64,000 nucleotides of DNA from Lachnospiraceae bacterium (GTDB taxonomy: Bacteria > Bacillota > Clostridia > Lachnospirales > Lachnospiraceae): the NCBI GenBank assembly GCA_021203305.1, contig JAJQBK010000058.1, positions 1-64,000 on the forward strand, given 5' to 3'. How positions within the stretch are numbered: position 1 is the first letter of the stretch; each line of letters starts with the position of its first letter. The notes under the pieces were generated by a model that saw only the letters and a list, made by a program, of their open reading frames with translations, was not told the origin of the DNA and ran no database searches. The position numbers were made by a program, and so were the translations under genes. This document shows, in pieces, positions 49,413 through 59,536 of this stretch.

Positions 49413-50996
49413 TTACACTACAGCCTCCACCAGCACCTTATCACCCAGCATGATTTCTTTCACCCCGATCTGTTTCTTTTTATTAAAATTGAAGCTGAGC
49501 ATATATCCTTTATCTAAATGATAATAATCCAGATACTCCATCAGCTGCTGCTCCCCGCGCTCGTGATAAGCATTTCCGCGGTATATCTTCAGCTCAATAA
49601 TATACTGCTCGCCCCGATAATCAATAATCAAATCGGTACGCTCTCTGTTTCTGGACCGCGTTTCCACGTAATAATTCCCTGTTCCATTGATAATGGGCCG
49701 CAAAAACAGCATAAAATAACGCCTTCCATCATCCTCGATAAATTTCTGATCCTGATCTCCGTATATATCATCAAAATAAAGCACAAACTTTTCCAGCAGA
49801 AGCTTCATATCCAGCTTGCCATTCTGAATAAACTGATTCCTGTCCTGTTCCGCGTAATTGTACAGTTCCTCCCGCCCGACCTCCGGGGGCATCAGAAAAT
49901 AATTGTACAAACGGGTTTCGAATATCCGGTTAGCTATCTGCAGTCTGCCCCCCTCCGCTTTCACAAAACCAAACATATGGAGCAGATCTGTGACAGGGTC
50001 GTCCACATTATAGGGGACCGGATCGCCCCTGAATAATATTGCGTGAATTCTCTCCTTCATTTCGGGATACAGGTTCAATTTTTCGAACAGAGAATCAAAC
50101 AGCGCATTTTTTTCCTGTAAGAGAATCCGTACCGCCTCCAACACCCCTTCCTTTGTCCATACTTCTTTCCGACCGGGGAACTCCTCTGTGCCGGCAATAT
50201 ATTCATCCATCAGCTTGCACAGACGTGAAACCAGAACCGGGTAGCCGGAAGTGTATTCATACAAAAGCTCCGCTATCTCTTCTATATCCATTCCGGTATG
50301 GTAATCTGTCTCATATTCTTTCAGCATACCACTGATATCCGAAACAGAAAAATTCATGGCTACATTAAAATCTGCCGCGATGTTCCACGGACTGTTTGTT
50401 TTATGCTCCTCATCCGGACGAATCTTTCTCCGGATATTTCTGATATCATAAACCCCGGCCAAAATCACAGACTGGAATGTAGCCGCTTTCGGCCGTTTCA
50501 GGTAATAGGCGCGAAGCTGTGCCAGAAAATCCAGAAACACCTGATTATTCGTTGCGGTGTCCACTTCATCAATAATCAGGACCACTCCCCGATCCTTCTT
50601 CCTGCACCAGGATTTTATCACTCTGAAAAGGGAGTTGAGGGAATTGATTCTGGCTGTGCCTTCCACAAACTCCAGAAATTGCTCTTCTATTCCTTCCGGG
50701 AAAGCTGCCACACTGTCCAGCAATTCCTCCGAGAAAGCCGCCACAAATGCCTGTTCATCCTCAAAGGACATTGTACTCATTGTCTGAAAATCCAGACTCA
50801 CCACCTCATAATCACTCCGCAGATATTCCGCAAGCGCATTCAGTGTGGTCGTCTTGCCGTACTGCCGTCCCCGGTTAATCGTAAAATAATCCCCGTTATC
50901 GACCATCCTCTTAATCTGTTTTAATCGAGAACTCAGATCAACCATGTAGTGCTTCTCCGGTCTGCATAATCCGTTTACATTAAAATATCTTACCAT
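49413..50996 (-). CDS. AAA-like ATPase with C-terminal PD-(D/E)XK nuclease domain
   Basis: A 527-residue protein of the AAA-ATPase-like/DUF1703-type group common in Lachnospiraceae. The N-terminal ATPase shows a P-loop RGRQYGKTTTLNAL (about 42-55) and Walker B GVVLIIDEVDT (about 138-148). Helical sensor regions follow (YEYTSGYPVLVSRLC). The C-terminal nuclease-like core is RTDLIIDYRGEQYIIELKIY, with Asp, Glu and Lys in the D-ExK order. Its function is unproven; such proteins occur singly, often as multicopy families, and may be mobile or defence related. Confidence 0.85.
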   Translation of the reverse strand: MVRYFNVNGLCRPEKHYMVDLSSRLKQIKRMVDNGDYFTINRGRQYGKTTTLNALAEYLRSDYEVVSLDFQTMSTMSFEDEQAFVAAFSEELLDSVAAFPEGIEEQFLEFVEGTARINSLNSLFRVIKSWCRKKDRGVVLIIDEVDTATNNQVFLDFLAQLRAYYLKRPKAATFQSVILAGVYDIRNIRRKIRPDEEHKTNSPWNIAADFNVAMNFSVSDISGMLKEYETDYHTGMDIEEIAELLYEYTSGYPVLVSRLCKLMDEYIAGTEEFPGRKEVWTKEGVLEAVRILLQEKNALFDSLFEKLNLYPEMKERIHAILFRGDPVPYNVDDPVTDLLHMFGFVKAEGGRLQIANRIFETRLYNYFLMPPEVGREELYNYAEQDRNQFIQNGKLDMKLLLEKFVLYFDDIYGDQDQKFIEDDGRRYFMLFLRPIINGTGNYYVETRSRNRERTDLIIDYRGEQYIIELKIYRGNAYHERGEQQLMEYLDYYHLDKGYMLSFNFNKKKQIGVKEIMLGDKVLVEAVV

Positions 50997-51150
50997 TTCC
51001 GTGGCCTCCCTGTCAGCTTCCCGCTAAATACCCGCATTCATTGTAATGCTTCAATGTTGACATTCACAGCAGATCCTCTTTTGCATTCAGATTACCATAG
51101 AGTCAATTTCAAATCAAGAGAGAAAAAACTGTAGAAATCTCTCCGATAAA

Positions 51151-51188
51151 AAAGGCTTCCGGTACACATTTGTGCACCAGAAACCTTT
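51151..51188 (-). terminator. Terminator of the C39 peptidase gene
   Basis: Long imperfect stem (AAAGGTTTCTGGT pairing with ACCGGAAGCCTTT on the minus strand) followed by TTTTATC. Confidence 0.85.
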
Positions 51189-51202
51189 CTGCCTCCAAGC
51201 TC

Positions 51203-52201
51203 CTATTCCGCCTCAAAAATCCACATCTTTTTGATCTGTTCCATCAACGTTTCATAGTCCCAGAGCCGGGAACTGTGCTCCACACTGTTGGGGTCATGTA
51301 CCCGGATCCGGCCATCCTCCACACCCGCCAGCACAATGAAGTGTCCTCCGTTGGTGAAGTCCCCGGCCTTCACAGAGCAGATGATGGGATAGCCCTCCTC
51401 CAAAAGCTCCAGCAGCTCCTCCTCGCTGACAGTGGTCAGAAGTTCCTCTCCGGTGACGCCAAATTCCGCCGCGCCGTCCGTCATCAGTGCCCACATGGTG
51501 CCTGTACCGCTCATATAATAACCGTTTTCCATGGCAAATTCCCCGATCACGGCCGGGGAGGCCTCCGCATTCCCTGTCAGCGCCACAATGACCATGGACA
51601 GACACGTTGGTCCGCAGCCCGAAAGCCCCAGGCAGCTTGCTCCGTAGGACAGATAGCCCCAGCGCGCATCCCACTGCAGATAATAAGGAAAGCTTCTGCC
51701 AACCTCCGCCTCGGTGAGTTCGCCCGCTGTCGACCGGTCCGCATCCAGGTATCCGGCCACAAAATCCACCATCTCCGGATTATTGCACAGCGCCACTAAA
51801 AGCTCCATGGGATACTCCTCCCGGTTTTCATAAATTTCCTCAAACTCCGGATATTGTCCGGCCAGGTCCGCCAGCGCCTGTATACATTCCTTGTCCGACA
51901 GATCCCGGGGCACCACCGTGCCGTAGCGGGAGACAAAATCATTCAGCAGATCCGTCTCCTCCTCTTCTGGCTCCTCGTTTTCCTCCACCGCCAGGTCCGC
52001 CGATACAGACGCTTCCTCTGCCCGAATATTCTCCGGATCTCCGCTCACGGTCTCCGTCACATTTTCGTCCGCCGACACATTTTCATTGATGGTGGAGCCC
52101 GCCACTCCTATGGCCAGGCCGATCAGGAACACGGCTCCCATAATCAGAATACTCTTTATACTTCCCGCACCCGCTCTCGATCTTTTGCTTCCTCTTCTCA
52201 T
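51203..52201 (-). CDS. Membrane-anchored C39-family peptidase
   Basis: A 332-residue protein with an Arg-rich start, one helix (SILIMGAVFLIGLAIGVAGS) and an acidic linker (about 45-85). A helical region precedes a C-terminal papain-like Peptidase_C39_2 domain. That domain opens with QWDARWGYLSYG, has the catalytic Cys in SGCGPTCLSM (about 190-199) and the His in GGHFIVLAGV with Asp in VHDPNSV. It likely cleaves peptide cross-links or processed peptides outside the cell. No lantibiotic or bacteriocin gene is adjacent. Confidence 0.9.
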   Translation of the reverse strand: MRRGSKRSRAGAGSIKSILIMGAVFLIGLAIGVAGSTINENVSADENVTETVSGDPENIRAEEASVSADLAVEENEEPEEEETDLLNDFVSRYGTVVPRDLSDKECIQALADLAGQYPEFEEIYENREEYPMELLVALCNNPEMVDFVAGYLDADRSTAGELTEAEVGRSFPYYLQWDARWGYLSYGASCLGLSGCGPTCLSMVIVALTGNAEASPAVIGEFAMENGYYMSGTGTMWALMTDGAAEFGVTGEELLTTVSEEELLELLEEGYPIICSVKAGDFTNGGHFIVLAGVEDGRIRVHDPNSVEHSSRLWDYETLMEQIKKMWIFEAE

Positions 52202-52553
52202 CTGCCTCTCAATTTCCCTCTGTCTTACCGGAACTCTTCCTCATTCTCCGGCCTTTATGTCCGCAATTCCATTCCGTTTTCTGTCGCAGTCTGGTCGGAA
52301 ACGGCTTGTTTTCCATCACGTCCGTTATTCCCGCCCCATTGATACTCCTCGTACCTGTTCACTGTCACACAGCCGCTGTTTTCCACCATAACGAAATTAT
52401 GTTAAGATTTTGTATCCGGAAAAGGGAATTTTTTCTTAAAAATCGCTGTCTTATCGATTATTTTATGCTATACTTGCTCATACAGCACTTTTACAGTAAA
52501 GAAGCCCTTTTCTTTCAGTAAAAACCAGAATTTCCCATAAGGGAACCAGGAAA
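52202..52553. other. Non-coding gap upstream of the C39 gene
   Basis: About 350 bp without a convincing gene, RNA or repeat on either strand. It must hold the C39 promoter, but no clear -35/-10 pair was found. Confidence 0.4.
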
Positions 52554-52573
52554 GCCGCGTCCTTCGACGCGGC
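52554..52573 (-). terminator. Terminator of the ACP-like gene
   Basis: Perfect 8-bp arms GCCGCGTC and GACGCGGC with a CTTC loop, followed on the minus strand by TTTCC. Confidence 0.6.
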
Positions 52574-52609
52574 TCTCCTGCACTCCTTCTATCTGACCAC
52601 ACGGATCGC

Positions 52610-52837
52610 TTACATTTCTTCTTCATAGCAGTCAATCAGCTCCCCGATTGACTCCGGCTGTCCGAAATAAGTATCCACCTCCAGCTCCTCGCTGATCGCG
52701 TCAATGATCTCCTGCAGATCCTCCTCCCCGATTCCGATTTCCAGAAAAACCATGTCCTCAGATAAATCCTCAACATCCTCCTTGACATACTCACTGATCA
52801 CCCTGAATACGCAGTCGGCAATTTCCGCTCTGCCCAT
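52610..52837 (-). CDS. Acyl-carrier-protein-like protein lacking the phosphopantetheine Ser
   Basis: A 75-residue acidic four-helix protein resembling ACP: an N-terminal helix with VFRVISEYV, then DLSEDMVFLEIGIGEEDLQE where the family has LGxDSL, and a last helix (SIGELIDCYEEEM). The attachment Ser is replaced by an acidic residue, so it cannot carry a 4'-phosphopantetheine arm in the usual position. No fatty acid or polyketide genes are adjacent. It may be a degenerate ACP or a structural mimic. A GGAGG-type site precedes the start. Confidence 0.7.
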   Translation of the reverse strand: MGRAEIADCVFRVISEYVKEDVEDLSEDMVFLEIGIGEEDLQEIIDAISEELEVDTYFGQPESIGELIDCYEEEM

Positions 52838-53008
52838 AACAAATCCTCCTAAAAAACCTTATTGCAGTCAGGACCCTTCCGTCGCTGTACATTGGGTTGA
52901 TTGTAACACCAGTAGGAGGATTTGTAAATACATATCTTACCACTTTTCAAAGGCGGACAAAAAACTGTTTTTCATAAGTGCTGTTTCGTTACTGTTTCCG
53001 GCCGTTTC

Positions 53009-53662
53009 TCAGATTTTTCCCTCCTTCAGAAGCTCCAGCACTTCAAACAAATCCCTGCACTCTGCGGTATACAGACTTTTCATCTCCTCCGTCACAGGCA
53101 GCAGGTCCGGCACCATGACCGTGATGAAGCCGCCTCTTTTTCCCGCCCGGACGCCGTTATGGCTGTCTTCTAAGACCAGGCACTCCGCCGGGTTTACATT
53201 CATTCTTTTTGCCGCCAGCAGAAAAATCTCCGGGTCAGGCTTGGAACAGGCCACCTCATGGCCGCTGACAATCACCTGAAAATATTTTTCCAGCTTTCCG
53301 TTGGCCAGATGCCGTTCAATGACCTCTCTGGAGCTGCTGGAGGCCACCGCCATGGGGATATTCTGTCCGGACAGCCACTCAATCAGCTTATCCAGCCCCG
53401 GTTTTTTGGGCACGGGTCTGGCAAAGGCTTCCCTGGCACAATCGTTAAAGCGCCGCAAAATGGCGTCCGTGTCCACATTCTCCCCGTAGAAGGAGCGCAG
53501 CACCTCGCGGCTGCTCTCCCCCGCCGTTCCCCGAAAGGCGTCCGGCAGCTCCTCATAATAGAGAAGCCCCAGCGATTCCAGCGTAGGCTTCCAGAATGTG
53601 GTCCACATGGGCTCCGTGTCAAACATCAGGCCATCCAGGTCAAAAATTACCGCTTTTACCAT
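53009..53662 (-). CDS. HAD-superfamily phosphatase/beta-phosphoglucomutase-like
   Basis: Cytoplasmic HAD IA enzyme of 217 residues. KAVIFDLDGLMFDTEP carries the nucleophile Asp and acid/base Asp, VASSSSREVIERHL is motif II, KPDPEIFLLA motif III and VLEDSHNGVRAG motif IV. The alpha-helical cap fits sugar phosphates such as beta-phosphoglucomutase, but the substrate is not fixed by sequence. The ATG at 53662 is used because the upstream ATG at 53668 overlaps the GGAGG site. Confidence 0.9.
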   Translation of the reverse strand: MVKAVIFDLDGLMFDTEPMWTTFWKPTLESLGLLYYEELPDAFRGTAGESSREVLRSFYGENVDTDAILRRFNDCAREAFARPVPKKPGLDKLIEWLSGQNIPMAVASSSSREVIERHLANGKLEKYFQVIVSGHEVACSKPDPEIFLLAAKRMNVNPAECLVLEDSHNGVRAGKRGGFITVMVPDLLPVTEEMKSLYTAECRDLFEVLELLKEGKI

Positions 53663-53678
53663 AAGCATCCTCCCAAAG

Positions 53679-53768
53679 TTTCAAGTTGACCGGGAATGTA
53701 TCATCAGTCTCTTACAAGCGAAGCTGACGAACCAGATGATAAATTTCAAGTCAGTTATAAATAGTAAC
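53679..53768. repeat. Right-module fragment of the modular palindromic repeat
   Basis: Contains AATGTATCATCAG facing GATGATAAATTT, CTCTTACAAGCG and a terminal ATAGTAAC, like the right module of copies 1 and 3. The left half is absent. Confidence 0.6.
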
Positions 53769-53785
53769 TTTTAAGGGCAAAAACA

Positions 53786-53818
53786 GGAACCCGCTATTGT
53801 TTTCCCTTTGCGGGTTCC
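53786..53818 (-). terminator. Terminator of the purine-tail genes
   Basis: Arms GGAACCCGC (53786-53794) and GCGGGTTCC (53810-53818), followed by TGTTTTTGCC on the minus strand. It lies 65 bp past the AICAR transformylase stop. Confidence 0.85.
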
Positions 53819-53882
53819 CGTCTCTTATCCAACAGTTCAGGATAAAATTTCCGCCAGCCTTAGACGGATTTCCGACAGCTCC

Positions 53883-55061
53883 TCAATGATGGAACAGCCG
53901 GATTCCGGTGAATACCATGGCCATTCCCAGCTCGTCGGCCCGTTTAATCACCGCGTCGTCGCGGACAGAGCCGCCCGGCTGAGCCACATATCTGACGCCG
54001 CTCTTATAAGCCCGGTCAATATTGTCATAGAACGGGAAAAACGCGTCGGACCCCAGAGTCACATCCGTCAGGCCGTTCAGCCAGGCTCTCTTTTCCTCTC
54101 TGGTAAATACCGGTGGCTTTTCCTTAAAAGTGTTCTCCCACTTGCCATCGGCCAGCAGATCCTCATACTCATCGCCGATATACAAATCGATGGCGTTGTC
54201 CCGGTCCGGACGGCTGATTTTATCCAGGAAGGGCAGATTCATGACCTGCGGCGCCTGGCGCAGATACCAGTTGTCCGCCTTCTGTCCGGCCAGTCTGGTG
54301 CAGTGGATGCGGGACTGCTGTCCGGCGCCGATGCTGATGGCCTGGCCGTCCTTCACATAGCAGACGGAGTTGGACTGCGTATATTTCAGGGTGATCAGGG
54401 CAATTTTCATGTCATTTAAGGCGTTCTCAGGGATGTCCTTATTTTCCGTCACAACCCTGGAAAGGAAATCCCCGTTAATGTCCAGCTCGTTCCTGCCCTG
54501 CTCAAAGGTGACGCCGAACACCTGCTTGCGCTCCACCTTCGCCGGCTGATAATCCGGGTCGATCTGAATGATATTGTAGCCGCCCTTCTTTTTCTGTAAT
54601 AAAAGCTCCATGGCCTCCTCAGTGTAGCCCGGCGCGATAACGCCGTCCGACACCTCCCGCTTGATCAGTCTGGCGGTATCCTTGTCACACACATCGGACA
54701 GGGCGATAAAATCCCCAAAGGAGCTCATTCTGTCCGCGCCTCTGGCTCGGGCGTAGGCGCAGGCCAGAGGAGACAGCTCTCCCAGATCATTCACCCAGTA
54801 AATTTTCGCCAGCGTGTCCGTCAGGGGCAGCCCCACGGCAGCGCCGGCGGGGGAAACGTGTTTAAAGGATGCGGCGGCGGGCAGGCCGGTGGCCTTCTTC
54901 AGCTCGCTGACCAGCTGCCAGCCGTTGAGCGCATCCAGAAAATTGATGTAGCCCGGGCGGCCGTTTAAGACGGTGACGGGAAGGTCGCCGCCGTCCTCCA
55001 TGAAGATGCGGGAGGGCTTCTGGTTGGGGTTGCAGCCGTATTTTAACTGTAGTTCTTGCAT
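53883..55061 (-). CDS. AICAR formyltransferase, single-domain (PurH C-terminal half)
   Basis: A 392-residue protein equal to the C-terminal transformylase domain of PurH, which adds the last formyl group to AICAR. LKYGCNPNQKPSRI and FKHVSPAGAAVG carry the Lys-His pair. SDGVIAPGYTEEAME, QSNSVCYVKDGQAISIGAG and DAFFPFYDNI match the family. The IMP cyclohydrolase half of PurH is absent here; a separate gene 19 bp upstream provides it. The pair thus completes IMP synthesis together. Confidence 0.94.
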   Translation of the reverse strand: MQELQLKYGCNPNQKPSRIFMEDGGDLPVTVLNGRPGYINFLDALNGWQLVSELKKATGLPAAASFKHVSPAGAAVGLPLTDTLAKIYWVNDLGELSPLACAYARARGADRMSSFGDFIALSDVCDKDTARLIKREVSDGVIAPGYTEEAMELLLQKKKGGYNIIQIDPDYQPAKVERKQVFGVTFEQGRNELDINGDFLSRVVTENKDIPENALNDMKIALITLKYTQSNSVCYVKDGQAISIGAGQQSRIHCTRLAGQKADNWYLRQAPQVMNLPFLDKISRPDRDNAIDLYIGDEYEDLLADGKWENTFKEKPPVFTREEKRAWLNGLTDVTLGSDAFFPFYDNIDRAYKSGVRYVAQPGGSVRDDAVIKRADELGMAMVFTGIRLFHH

Positions 55062-55080
55062 GGTATGTCTCCGTTTCTAC

Positions 55081-55794
55081 TTATACGTTCTTATTTAATA
55101 TACGAGTCTCATAAATACCAGTCGCGATATCAATATACCGCACAAACAGGGAAATTTTATTTTCCTCATTTAGATTGGTCCACAGCATGTCGGTAAAGGC
55201 GTCGATGTCGTCCATCACCGACACGCGTTTGGGCTCTCCCTCGAAGCTGGGAAGGGGATTTTTGTTTTCCCTGTAGGTGTGGAGGAAGCGGCCCTCGCCG
55301 GGGATAGGTTTATCGTAGGTGTAGGTATAGCGGTCGCAGGCGTCCGGATTGCCGTTCGCCGACTTTAAAACAGAAAGGGCGTAACCGAATTTTCCGTCAT
55401 GGATATCCAGAATTCCGGAAATGCGGGGAGTATAATTGGGGCCGTCCGGCTCAAACTCCCGGCTCCTCAAGGACTGCTCAAAGGTTTTGCCGCTGGCAAG
55501 GCCGTCATAAACCGTGTCCGTCTGGTCGCCGTTGGTCACAATGGTGTATTGGCCCAGCACGCGGACCGGGGCATAAATAATCAGGCTCGGGTCCTCCATT
55601 TTGGACGGGTCATAAGCCTGGGTGCGGATTCCCTCTCCCTCCTCCACAAACACCCGGTTCCTGGAATTTTCGCTGCGTCCCATGATAAAATAGGCCGCGA
55701 TGGCCTTCTTCCCATCGGGAGAGCGCCCGATGATGATGCCTCTGCCTGGATAGGGATTGGAGCCAAGCTCCTCCGCCAGATTTTTTATTTCCAT
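55081..55794 (-). CDS. purO: IMP cyclohydrolase, archaeal PurO type
   Basis: A 237-residue protein with features of the IMP_cyclohyd (PurO) family, first known from Archaea: SNPYPGRGIIIGRSPDGKKA at the N-terminus, YFIMGRSENSRNRVF, then GLASGKTFEQSL and DGPNYTPRISG. It closes the ring of FAICAR to IMP. It precedes the stand-alone AICAR transformylase by 19 bp, giving a two-gene unit for the last two purine steps. The gene symbol is given by family likeness only. Confidence 0.88.
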   Translation of the reverse strand: MEIKNLAEELGSNPYPGRGIIIGRSPDGKKAIAAYFIMGRSENSRNRVFVEEGEGIRTQAYDPSKMEDPSLIIYAPVRVLGQYTIVTNGDQTDTVYDGLASGKTFEQSLRSREFEPDGPNYTPRISGILDIHDGKFGYALSVLKSANGNPDACDRYTYTYDKPIPGEGRFLHTYRENKNPLPSFEGEPKRVSVMDDIDAFTDMLWTNLNEENKISLFVRYIDIATGIYETRILNKNV

Positions 55795-55898
55795 CCTGAT
55801 TTCCTCCTGTGTATGATATTAAGGACCTGTTCCAAAATAACTGACGTATCCTGCGCCGTCCAATACGCAAATCTGCGCATGTTATATTGTAACAGCTC

Positions 55899-56516
55899 CT
55901 AAGCGCTTTGCTGTATCAAAGGAAGTTCTGTGTCATCCTTCCAGATTTTAAGGCGGCTCACAGCCAGACAGGCCGCGATGAAAAGACAGACAAGCATTCT
56001 GGAGCCCGTCTGATGACTGAAGCAGTCTGTGACTCGCTCCACCACACTGTCTGAAAAAACCAGATAAGGGTCCTCACTTCCCGTTCCCACATAAGCCTGA
56101 TTGGCGGCATCAATAACCGATATCTCCAGGTTATTGCTTATCACAACATTATTCTCCGAAAAGAATACGCTGGGATTGAAATCCTTCTGAATCACCCCCG
56201 CACTGCTGACTGTGACAGCACTGATATTGACCAGCTCATCCTCCTGGGGGAAGTCCAGCCTCAGACCCGTCAGATGCCCTTCCAGTTCTCCGTCCAGGCG
56301 GAAGCTGATCTGCATTTTTTCATAATTAATCTCTCCTGATACACTCCTGTCATCGCTGAAGTCAGGATACGTGTCCGTCGTGTAATATAAAAGATAGCTC
56401 CCTCCTGTAAAATCACCGAAGGAAACGGTAATGACCAGATCGGAAGCCGGTCGCGGAAAATAGATATAATTCACCGCCAGAACCACAGCCGCCGCGCAGC
56501 ATATTTTTTTCTTCAT
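55899..56516 (-). CDS. Membrane-anchored protein of unknown function
   Basis: A 205-residue protein with an N-terminal signal-like helix (CCAAAVVLAVNYIYF), a beta-rich extracytoplasmic domain (about 28-165) and a C-terminal helix (SRMLVCLFIAACLAVSRL). No family recognised. It is divergent from the multi-helix membrane gene at 56633, with only 116 bp between. The pair may work together in the envelope, for example in surface glycan or lipid handling; this is inference. Confidence 0.75.
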   Translation of the reverse strand: MKKKICCAAAVVLAVNYIYFPRPASDLVITVSFGDFTGGSYLLYYTTDTYPDFSDDRSVSGEINYEKMQISFRLDGELEGHLTGLRLDFPQEDELVNISAVTVSSAGVIQKDFNPSVFFSENNVVISNNLEISVIDAANQAYVGTGSEDPYLVFSDSVVERVTDCFSHQTGSRMLVCLFIAACLAVSRLKIWKDDTELPLIQQSA

Positions 56517-56632
56517 CCCTTCTCCTTATTGTAAAATTAACACATTTATTCTATAATAAATAACCGGAAACCGCTATTTTTTACCGGGGCGCCTATAAAG
56601 CTCCAATACACGCCAGAAAGGGAACTGCTCTT

Positions 56633-57904
56633 ATGAATACAGAATCAGAAGCCTCAAAAATCTCCAAAAATCCGGAAACCGAACAGGGAAATCTTCCCGT
56701 GATCATCCTCGGCGTAGTTCTGGGATGGCTGATATACTCTTTTGTAAAGGCGGAGCTGACCTCCTCCCTTTCCGATTACAACGGCCATCTTTACGTCTAT
56801 CTGCCTCAGTTTGATCAGGGCAATCTGCTTGAGGGCTGGAAAATGGTTCCCTACTGCATGTGGCATGTGTCCGTGATTTTGCTGAAGGTTCTCCTGCATC
56901 TTCCCTTAGAAGAGGCTGCCGCATGGGTATCCTGCGCCTACAACCTTTTCTCCTACCTGGTAATCTACTGGATGCTTCTGCGTTATGCGCATGCTCATGG
57001 CTGTAAAGAAAACACGCAAAAAGCCGCGTTTATCGCCTTTGGCCTTTCTCTCGTTCAGGGCATATATCTTGACTGGCTGGGAGTCACAGGACCCTATGTG
57101 GGAATCTTTTCCATTAATCCCCTGCACAATCCCACCCAGACTGCCGTGAAGGGATTCGCCCTTTTGTGCTTCGCTCTGATCCTTGATATCTGGGGTCTGC
57201 AGAAGAAGGAGAACTATCACGGAATCTTTTTCCCCGTAGAAAAAAATCCGAAAAAATATTATCTGCTGCTCACGCTCATTCTGTTTCTGTCCGCGGCCGC
57301 CAAACCCACCTTCGCGGAGATGTTCATCCCCGCTGTGGCGCTGATCATGCTCTTTGAATGGGGAAAGCGGATCCTCCAGAAGGATGGCAGCGCCTCCCTG
57401 TATTTCAGGCATTGTCTGAACACTCTGCTGTGTGCCCTTCCCGCCCTTGCCTACATCCTGCTGCAGTTTCTCGCTTACTTTATCTGGGGCGGAAGCTATG
57501 GCGCGGACGGAGGCTTCACAGTCACGAAGTGGCTGGAGGTATGGAGCCTGTTCAGTGATAACGTGATCCTGTCCGTGGCTCTGGGAATGGCCTTTCCCCT
57601 TTTCATGATCCTGATTGACTCCGCTTTTTTCCTCCGGGATGATCTGGGCCGGCTTTCTCTTGTGGGATACGCCATTGGCTTTCTGGAAGCTGCCCTGTTA
57701 GGGGAAGGCGGCTCCAAGCTCAGCCATGGAGACTTCCTCTGGCCCCTGATGTCAGGGATGCTGCTTGTCTGGGTTGCCGCAGCCCTCCGGCTTACGGTTC
57801 TTGATCAGACACAGCGCGATACCCGCGGCAAAAAGCTTCTGCTGGATATCGCGTTCTGTATCTTCTGTTTTCATATGATGTTCGGATTTCTCTATATATT
57901 ATGA
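56633..57904 (+). CDS. Polytopic membrane protein, unknown function
   Basis: A 423-residue protein with about ten membrane helices. The first loop contains SDYNGHLYVYLPQFDQGNLL, reminiscent of the first extracellular loop of GT-C glycosyltransferases where a catalytic Asp lies, but no full family match is recognised. Later helices include YYLLLTLILFLSAAAKPTFA and SLVGYAIGFLEAALLGEGG. AGAAAGGG precedes the start. Divergent from 55899-56516. Confidence 0.75.
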   Translation: MNTESEASKISKNPETEQGNLPVIILGVVLGWLIYSFVKAELTSSLSDYNGHLYVYLPQFDQGNLLEGWKMVPYCMWHVSVILLKVLLHLPLEEAAAWVSCAYNLFSYLVIYWMLLRYAHAHGCKENTQKAAFIAFGLSLVQGIYLDWLGVTGPYVGIFSINPLHNPTQTAVKGFALLCFALILDIWGLQKKENYHGIFFPVEKNPKKYYLLLTLILFLSAAAKPTFAEMFIPAVALIMLFEWGKRILQKDGSASLYFRHCLNTLLCALPALAYILLQFLAYFIWGGSYGADGGFTVTKWLEVWSLFSDNVILSVALGMAFPLFMILIDSAFFLRDDLGRLSLVGYAIGFLEAALLGEGGSKLSHGDFLWPLMSGMLLVWVAAALRLTVLDQTQRDTRGKKLLLDIAFCIFCFHMMFGFLYIL

Positions 57905-57946
57905 CTCTGGAAACCGGATCGGCCAGGCCTACTGATCCGCCGAGTC

Positions 57947-59425
<1,479 letters not shown>

Positions 59426-59451
59426 TTATATGTAATGATAATTATTAGACG

Positions 59452-59481
59452 AGTATAATTGAGACGCCTCGTAAATGTCAA
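59452..59481 (-). promoter_or_regulatory. guaB promoter
   Basis: On the minus strand TTGACA (forward 59476-59481), 18 bp, TATACT (forward 59452-59457). Confidence 0.8.
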
Positions 59482-59499
59482 CAGCAAAAATGACAGAAA

Positions 59500-59520
59500 A
59501 CAAGGCAGCCCCAGCCTTGT
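59500..59520 (-). terminator. Terminator of the DUF6106-like gene
   Basis: Arms ACAAGGC and GCCTTGT around AGCCCCA, followed by TTTCTG on the minus strand. Confidence 0.75.
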
Positions 59521-59536
59521 CTTTCCGTAATCTGTG

